Assembly: GCA_003553305.1 (NCBI GenBank)
Contig: PWEB01000143.1
Span: 1 to 19,523, forward strand
Reading direction: 5' to 3'
Source of the DNA: Syntrophomonadaceae bacterium
Lineage (GTDB): Bacteria; Bacillota; Dethiobacteria; DTU022
Length of the DNA: 19,523 nucleotides
Shown: one piece after another, positions 14,612 through 19,523 of the stretch
How the letters are laid out: each line of letters begins with the position of its first letter
Position numbering within the stretch: position 1 is the stretch's first letter
Made by a program: the position numbers and the translations under genes
Notes under the pieces: generated by a model
Databases searched by the model: none
What the model was told of the DNA's origin: nothing
What the model saw: only the letters and a program-made list of their open reading frames with translations

Positions 14612-15853
14612 GTGAAATCAGCGATTAAACCCGGTCGCTTCATGGTACTGATTGTTTTGTGCCTTTTGATACTTGCTTCAGGCTGCTTTGCATTTCAGAG
14701 CGCTGCTGACAGGGATGAGGGAATCCGCCGCGGTTTAGATATAGCCGGAGGGCTCTATATGCTTTTGGAGGCGGAGGAAACCGGAGAACAGGAAGTAGAT
14801 CGGGATGCAATTGACCGGGCTATTGCGGTTATCAGAAACCGGGTTGATGAACTCGGGGTTGCTGAACCGGTTATAGCGCCCCAGGGGGATGATCGGATCC
14901 GCATTGAACTACCTGACCTGGAGGATGCCGAGCAGGCCCGTGAGATTATCGGCCGAACTGCTATGTTAAAATTTCAGGGCCCCGATGGCGAGGTAATTGT
15001 GACCGGCGCCAACCTGGAACAAGCCAGGGCTGAAAGACAACCGGAAGTTTCACCTAACCCTTTTGTGAGCCTGAGATTCGACCGGGAAGGATCTGAACTT
15101 TTTGCCGGGGCAACCAGGGAATACATGGGACAGCCGATTGCTATTCTTCTTGATGACGAGGTGATTTCTGAGCCTGTAGTCAGGGATGTGGTTACCGATG
15201 GGCATGCTACAATATCGGGCGATTTTAAGTATGAAGAAGCTTCTGAATTAGCCCTGCTTTTGCGCAGTGGTTCTCTTCCTGTAGAGCTGCGTGAGCTGGA
15301 GTCCCGCCTGATTGGCCCTACTCTTGGCCAGCGGACTGAAGAAATTGCAGCGATTGCTGCAGCAGTAGGCCTTCTTTTAGTTCTCCTGTTCATGATCATT
15401 TACTACCGGGGAGCCGGATTCATTGCCGGGATAGCCCTGGTTTTTTACATGTCCCTTGTTTTATGGATTCTTAATTATCTGCCAACAACCTTAACTTTAC
15501 CTGGTATTGCCGGCCTGATCCTTTCGATCGGAATGGCTGTCGATGCCAACGTGATTATTTTTGAAAGAATTAAAGACGAGCTGCGTTCGGGTCGGACCCT
15601 GCGCAGCGCAATGGAAAGTGGTTTTCAGCGAGCTTTCCGGGCTATTCTTGATGCCAATGTAACCACTTTGATTGTGACTGTTGTTCTGTTTATTCTGGCC
15701 AGCGGTCCGGTCAGGGGTTTTGCGGTTACTTTGTTTATCGGTATTATCTGCAGCATGTTCACCGCAATAATGCTAACTCGTTTTCTGCTGCGCCTTGCTT
15801 TGAAAGCAGGAGCTATTCAAAGCGGAGCTTATGTGGGGGTGGAAGTACCATGA
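14612..15853 (+). CDS. secD: Protein translocase subunit SecD
   Basis: RND-type membrane subunit that, with SecF, uses the proton or sodium gradient to help complete SecYEG protein export. 413 aa. First membrane segment about 11-28; the GLDIAGG motif at 41-47 (D1 signature); a large extracytoplasmic domain to about 240; then five further membrane segments at about 245-262, 268-285, 290-308, 352-367 and 369-390. The D4-type motif GMAVDANVIIFERIKDE lies at about 306-322 and carries the conserved transmembrane Asp. The GTG start has GGAGAG 9 bases upstream. Cys25 after ILASG looks like a weak lipobox but the first segment is expected to stay as an anchor. The stop overlaps the secF start (ATGA). 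Confidence 0.97.
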   Translation: MKSAIKPGRFMVLIVLCLLILASGCFAFQSAADRDEGIRRGLDIAGGLYMLLEAEETGEQEVDRDAIDRAIAVIRNRVDELGVAEPVIAPQGDDRIRIELPDLEDAEQAREIIGRTAMLKFQGPDGEVIVTGANLEQARAERQPEVSPNPFVSLRFDREGSELFAGATREYMGQPIAILLDDEVISEPVVRDVVTDGHATISGDFKYEEASELALLLRSGSLPVELRELESRLIGPTLGQRTEEIAAIAAAVGLLLVLLFMIIYYRGAGFIAGIALVFYMSLVLWILNYLPTTLTLPGIAGLILSIGMAVDANVIIFERIKDELRSGRTLRSAMESGFQRAFRAILDANVTTLIVTVVLFILASGPVRGFAVTLFIGIICSMFTAIMLTRFLLRLALKAGAIQSGAYVGVEVP

Positions 15854-16773
15854 TTGATTTTATAGGTAATCGTCGAAAAGCTTACCTGCTGTCGCTGATT
15901 TTGATCGTTGGCGGGATTGTATCACTGACCTTTTTTGGTTTAAACCTTGGTATTGATTTTACCGGAGGTACTGTTTTGCAGTTAAACCTGGGTGAAGATT
16001 TTTCAATAGAAGAAGTTGAAGAAGTGATGATGCCCTTTGAGGAATTGGATGGTGCGGCAGTTCAAATAGTCGAGGGTAGAGACCTGGCTGGAGATCCAAC
16101 TGATGAGGGTGTGATTGTAAGAGCTCCGTATATGGAGGAAGAGCGGCGTGATGCGGTGATGAGTGATTTCAGAGACCGTTTCCCGGAAATGGATCCGGCC
16201 GATCTAAGAATAGAAAGCGTTGGAGCTGTGATTGGTGGTGAAATGACCCGCCAGGCAGTTATATCGCTGGCAGTGGCTATCCTGGCTATGATTGCATATA
16301 TCACCCTCCGCTTTGAATTTAAGTTTGCGATAGCTACGATTACCGCTTTGCTCCATAATATAATTATAGTGCTCGGGATATTTTCTATCCTGCAGCTGGA
16401 AATCAACGTTACATTTATTGCAGCTATATTAACGGTGTTCGGTTACTCGGTCAATGATACTATTGTCATCATGGACCGGATTCGTGAAAATATTAAACAC
16501 AGAAAGAAGCATGAATATGCAGAAATGGTTAACCAGAGCATTAATCAGAACCTGGTGCGTTCAATCAATACTTCCTTGACCACTTTATTCGTTTTGACTG
16601 CTTTGTTATTTGGGTTTTACTACTTTATTGGCAGTCTTGATCTGATTGTTTTTGTGGTAGCATTAATCCTGGGTGTTTTTGTGGGCACCTATTCTTCAAT
16701 ATTTATCGCCAGTCCGCTGTGGCTCAATCTGCAAGAATATGATTTAAAGCTAAAGCGTCGTAAAGCTGCCTAG
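15850..16773 (+). CDS. secF: Protein translocase subunit SecF
   Basis: Partner of SecD in the SecDF export accessory complex of the cytoplasmic membrane. 307 aa. First membrane segment about 12-31, followed by the SecF signature LGIDFTGGT at 33-41; an extracytoplasmic loop to about 130; then five membrane segments. The conserved FGYSVNDTIVIMDRIREN motif, equivalent to the SecD DANVIIFERI region, is present in the second half. The ATG overlaps the secD stop by 4 bases, so SecD and SecF are separate polypeptides made in step, unlike the fused SecDF of Bacillus subtilis. Confidence 0.98.
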   Translation: MIDFIGNRRKAYLLSLILIVGGIVSLTFFGLNLGIDFTGGTVLQLNLGEDFSIEEVEEVMMPFEELDGAAVQIVEGRDLAGDPTDEGVIVRAPYMEEERRDAVMSDFRDRFPEMDPADLRIESVGAVIGGEMTRQAVISLAVAILAMIAYITLRFEFKFAIATITALLHNIIIVLGIFSILQLEINVTFIAAILTVFGYSVNDTIVIMDRIRENIKHRKKHEYAEMVNQSINQNLVRSINTSLTTLFVLTALLFGFYYFIGSLDLIVFVVALILGVFVGTYSSIFIASPLWLNLQEYDLKLKRRKAA

Positions 16774-16786
16774 AGGAGGTAATGAA

Positions 16787-17236
16787 GTGGGTTCATTTTA
16801 TTTGATATTAGGCCTCATTTTCAGTTTGATCATTGCTATATTTGCTCTGGCTAACACCGAAACGGTAACTGTTAGTTATATCTTCGGGCGATCCGACCTG
16901 CCGCTGATTCTTCTGATCCTCGGCTCAGCTTTTACCGGAGCGCTGGTGATGGGTTTGTTCAGTCTTTATCGCAGTATTCGCAGTGTATTTGCATTCCGCC
17001 AGCTTCGTCATGGAAAAGAAAACCTGGAAAAGGAGTTTAAAGCTCTTGAAGAAGAGAAAATCTTTTTAGAGGCTGAACTGAACAAAGCTGTTTCTGTCCC
17101 GGAGGAAGCCGGGCAAACGGAAGAACAGTCAGGGCAGGAAAAACCGGAGCGACAGCAACAAGATGATCAGGTAAAGCAAACTGAAGCTAAAGAAAGCGGA
17201 CCTGCGGAAGAAGAGGTGGAAGAAGACCCTTCATGA
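16787..17236 (+). CDS. LapA-domain small membrane protein
   Basis: 149 aa with two membrane segments at about 3-22 and 38-61, a spacing and sequence (IFALANTETVTVSYIFG between them) typical of the LapA/DUF1049 domain. A likely coiled-coil stretch follows (about 70-97, rich in Glu, Lys and Leu), then a low-complexity Glu/Gln-rich acidic tail to the C-terminus. The LapA name comes from proteobacterial lipopolysaccharide assembly; the function in a Gram-positive-type genome is not known. GTG start at 16787 with GAGGAGG at 16773-16779; an ATG at 16782 is in another frame with an early stop. It lies 13 bases after secF and overlaps recJ by 4 bases (ATGA). Confidence 0.88.
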   Translation: MGSFYLILGLIFSLIIAIFALANTETVTVSYIFGRSDLPLILLILGSAFTGALVMGLFSLYRSIRSVFAFRQLRHGKENLEKEFKALEEEKIFLEAELNKAVSVPEEAGQTEEQSGQEKPERQQQDDQVKQTEAKESGPAEEEVEEDPS

Positions 17237-19523
17237 GTTTAAGTGGTAAACAGTGGATATTGACCAATCATAATAATGATCAAGATATAATATCAGTTTT
17301 GGCCGGGGATCTTGGCCTGGCTCCTGCTGTGGCCCGCCTGCTCGTTAATCGCGGGATTACCAATCCCGGCCAGGCCCGGGATTTTTTATGTCCGTCAAAA
17401 GAACAGTTTCACTCGCCCTGGAAAATGTTGGGTATGAAAGAGGCTGTTAAGAGACTCCTCACAGCCCTGGAAAAAGGCGAAAAAATTGTAATTCACGGTG
17501 ATTATGATGCTGACGGGATAACTGCTTCGGCTATTTTGGTTGAAGCGCTGCATTATTTGGATGCAGATGTTGATTATTATTTACCCGACCGGTTTGGAGA
17601 AGGCTACGGTCTGCATACTGATCCTTTGAAACAATTTAAAGAAAACGGAGCATCACTGGTGGTTACCGTTGATTGCGGGATTAACGCAGCTGAAGAAATA
17701 AAATTTGCTGTTCAAAATGGCCTTGATATGATTATTACAGATCATCACCAGCCCCTCGAATCGATTGAGGGGGCAGTAGCAGTTATCAACCCCCGGCAGG
17801 AAAAGTGCGATTACCCTTTTCGAGAACTCTCCGGTGCGGGGATTGCTTTTAAGTTAGCTTCCGCACTTATGGAAAAAGCCGGGGGTTCGTTTCCGGATCA
17901 TCTTCTTGATCTTGCTGCCCTGGGGACAACCGCTGATGTAGTACCGCTGTTTGATGAAAACAGGAATATCGTTTATTCCGGTCTCAATATTTTGCGCAGC
18001 ATGAAAAGGGTTGGTTTCAATGCGCTGATCGAAGCAGTCAGCCTTGATGTGGAGCGCATAACAAGTACAGCGCTTTCATTTATCCTTGCCCCCGCTATTA
18101 ATGCTGCCGGACGGATGGGCGAGGCTTTGCCGGCTGCACAATTGCTTTTAGAAACAGATCCGGCCCAGGCTAAAATCTTAGCCGAAAAACTTCATCAGGC
18201 TAACCAGACTAGACGTTCAACTGAAAAAAAAATATTAATTGAAGCTGAAGAAGCCACCAAAAAGATGCTTGCAGAAGATGATCACAGGATTATCACCCTG
18301 GCTGGTGAAAACTGGCATCATGGTGTGATTGGCATTGTTGCCTCGCGGCTGGTTGAAAAATTTAACCGCCCGGCTTGCCTGATTGCCCTGGAAGGCGAAC
18401 AGGGACGTGGATCGGCCCGCAGTATAGCCGGGTTTGATATTACAGCTGCCCTTGCAAATTGTTCAGCATTTTTGGAACGTTTCGGTGGCCACGACCAGGC
18501 GGCGGGATTCTCAGTACAATCCGGTCAGGTGGATGCTTTGCGGGAAGGTTTGAACATTTATGCCCGGCAAAACTTAGGTGCCAGAGAGTTGAAACCGCGC
18601 TTATATATTGAGTCAGAACTGGATCCTTCGGAGATTAAAATTGATTTAACTACCCAGATTGAGCAGCTGCAGCCTTTTGGAACGGGTAACCCGGTTCCGC
18701 TCTTTGCCAGTCGTGACTGGGACCTTAAATCATGGCGCCTGGTTGGATCAGATCAAAAACATCTCAAACTTAAAGTACAGAAAAATGGCCTACTCCTGGA
18801 TCCGATTATTTTTTCAGGAGCGTTCTTGGAACCAAGACTGGAAAAGGGACGCCGGGTGGACCTGGCTTTTAGACTAAAAGATAGTTTTTACCGGGGCAAG
18901 AAAACACTGGAAGCTGAAGTTAAAGATTTGAGTTACAGTGATACCGCCACTTCAGGTTACTTAGAAATTATTGATCGCCGGCAATGCAAAGATCGCCTGG
19001 CCTGTGTTACCGATATTCTTAACCGAAACGGAAAAGAAGCTGTTGTTTTTGCTGCTACTATATCCCGGTCAAAAGTTATTGAGAAGAACTGCTCGTTAAA
19101 AGAACCTCCTGTGTTGATAACCAGCGGATCAATGAATGAATATGGAGAGGTTCCAACAAATTCTGGACCGGTTGTTCTCTACGACCTGCCCCTTCATGGG
19201 GGGCTCCTCAAAAAGATGTTGATTCAAAGGGCAGGGTGGGAAACACTGCCTGTTTATTTGCTCTACAATACTGACGACCTGCAGCAAAATCTGTTTCTAA
19301 TGGATATTTCTCTGCCTTCGGAAGAACTGCTTGGAAAAATTCTGGATGTTATCATTAAAAATCCAAAGGGTTTTACTGATGAAGTTTTTCCCGGGATAGC
19401 TAAACAAAAAGTTGATTTTAAGCCTGCTCCAAGTTTTTGGAAACGGGCTGAAAGTATCTTTTCCGAAATCGGTTTGCTCGAAAACGGGTATCTAACCCGC
19501 CAGTCAGGTCAGATAAATCATAA
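17233..19523 (+). CDS. recJ: Single-stranded-DNA-specific exonuclease RecJ (3' end outside the window)
   Basis: 5'-3' exonuclease on single-stranded DNA used in recombination and repair, manganese dependent. The frame is open from ATG 17233 for 763 codons to the window edge with no stop; the final TAA of the window is out of frame. DHH-family motifs: HGDYDADGITA from H88 (D90, D92, D94), VTVDCGIN with D147, DHH at 170-172, LAALGTTADVVPL, and PAINAAGRMG. The DHHA1 domain shows WHHGVIGIVASRL, GRGSARS and FGGHDQAAGF (H420). An OB-like region begins near LQPFGTGNPVPLF. The long C-terminal part resembles that of Bacillus-type RecJ, which is about 780 aa, so little should be missing. It starts within the lapA stop, so it is likely coupled. 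Confidence 0.96.
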   Translation, partial: MSLSGKQWILTNHNNDQDIISVLAGDLGLAPAVARLLVNRGITNPGQARDFLCPSKEQFHSPWKMLGMKEAVKRLLTALEKGEKIVIHGDYDADGITASAILVEALHYLDADVDYYLPDRFGEGYGLHTDPLKQFKENGASLVVTVDCGINAAEEIKFAVQNGLDMIITDHHQPLESIEGAVAVINPRQEKCDYPFRELSGAGIAFKLASALMEKAGGSFPDHLLDLAALGTTADVVPLFDENRNIVYSGLNILRSMKRVGFNALIEAVSLDVERITSTALSFILAPAINAAGRMGEALPAAQLLLETDPAQAKILAEKLHQANQTRRSTEKKILIEAEEATKKMLAEDDHRIITLAGENWHHGVIGIVASRLVEKFNRPACLIALEGEQGRGSARSIAGFDITAALANCSAFLERFGGHDQAAGFSVQSGQVDALREGLNIYARQNLGARELKPRLYIESELDPSEIKIDLTTQIEQLQPFGTGNPVPLFASRDWDLKSWRLVGSDQKHLKLKVQKNGLLLDPIIFSGAFLEPRLEKGRRVDLAFRLKDSFYRGKKTLEAEVKDLSYSDTATSGYLEIIDRRQCKDRLACVTDILNRNGKEAVVFAATISRSKVIEKNCSLKEPPVLITSGSMNEYGEVPTNSGPVVLYDLPLHGGLLKKMLIQRAGWETLPVYLLYNTDDLQQNLFLMDISLPSEELLGKILDVIIKNPKGFTDEVFPGIAKQKVDFKPAPSFWKRAESIFSEIGLLENGYLTRQSGQINH

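Noticed and set aside
14681..14690. Lipobox-like ASGC at Cys25 of SecD, suggesting a lipoprotein.
   Set aside because: The -3 residue is Ala, not Leu/Val/Ile, and SecD proteins keep the first segment as a membrane anchor.
18659..18877. A 72-codon ORF in another frame inside recJ.
   Set aside because: It is fully contained in the recJ frame, which shows clear family motifs; the small ORF has no ribosome binding site or recognisable content.

Overview
The window looks like a chromosomal segment from an anaerobic Clostridia-type member of the Bacillota. The main reasons are strong AGGAGG-type ribosome binding sites, frequent GTG and TTG starts, sigma-A-like promoters, a NuoF-like/FDH-like flavin-iron-sulfur gene pair typical of anaerobes, a PHP-type histidinol phosphatase, an Asp23-like domain, and the secD-secF-lapA-recJ order. 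This is an inference from gene content; no rRNA or other phylogenetic marker is present.

Region 1 (1-4625) is redox. A NuoF/HydB-like NADH-binding flavoprotein overlaps a NuoG-like, formate-dehydrogenase-alpha-like protein. The alpha-like protein keeps all its iron-sulfur motifs and the catalytic Cys-His pair. It appears to lack the C-terminal molybdopterin-dinucleotide-binding domain, has Tyr where the formate-binding Arg is expected and Gln where the electron-relay Lys is expected, and ends in a Cys/His-rich tail. A clear intrinsic terminator follows, then a gap holding a hairpin and a 30-codon ORF with a strong ribosome binding site.

Region 2 (4626-6423) holds fdhD, the sulfurtransferase that activates formate dehydrogenases. 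A convergent gene follows, for an unusual P-loop ATPase with an Asp23-like C-terminal half. Its promoter overlaps the divergent promoter of aroA.

Region 3 (6424-14549) is amino-acid biosynthesis: aroA, then a good promoter and hisD-hisB-hisA-hisI-hisJ, then ogt (O6-alkylguanine repair), aroC and aroB. The his genes are tightly packed, but hisH and hisF are absent from the places where they commonly sit, and hisG, hisZ, hisC and hisE are not in the window. The aro genes cover dehydroquinate synthase, EPSP synthase and chorismate synthase.

Region 4 (14549-19523) begins with its own promoter and encodes SecD and SecF (protein export), a small LapA-domain membrane protein, and RecJ. RecJ is open to the right edge, with no stop codon inside the window. 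No tRNA, rRNA, CRISPR array, insertion sequence or phage gene was recognised.
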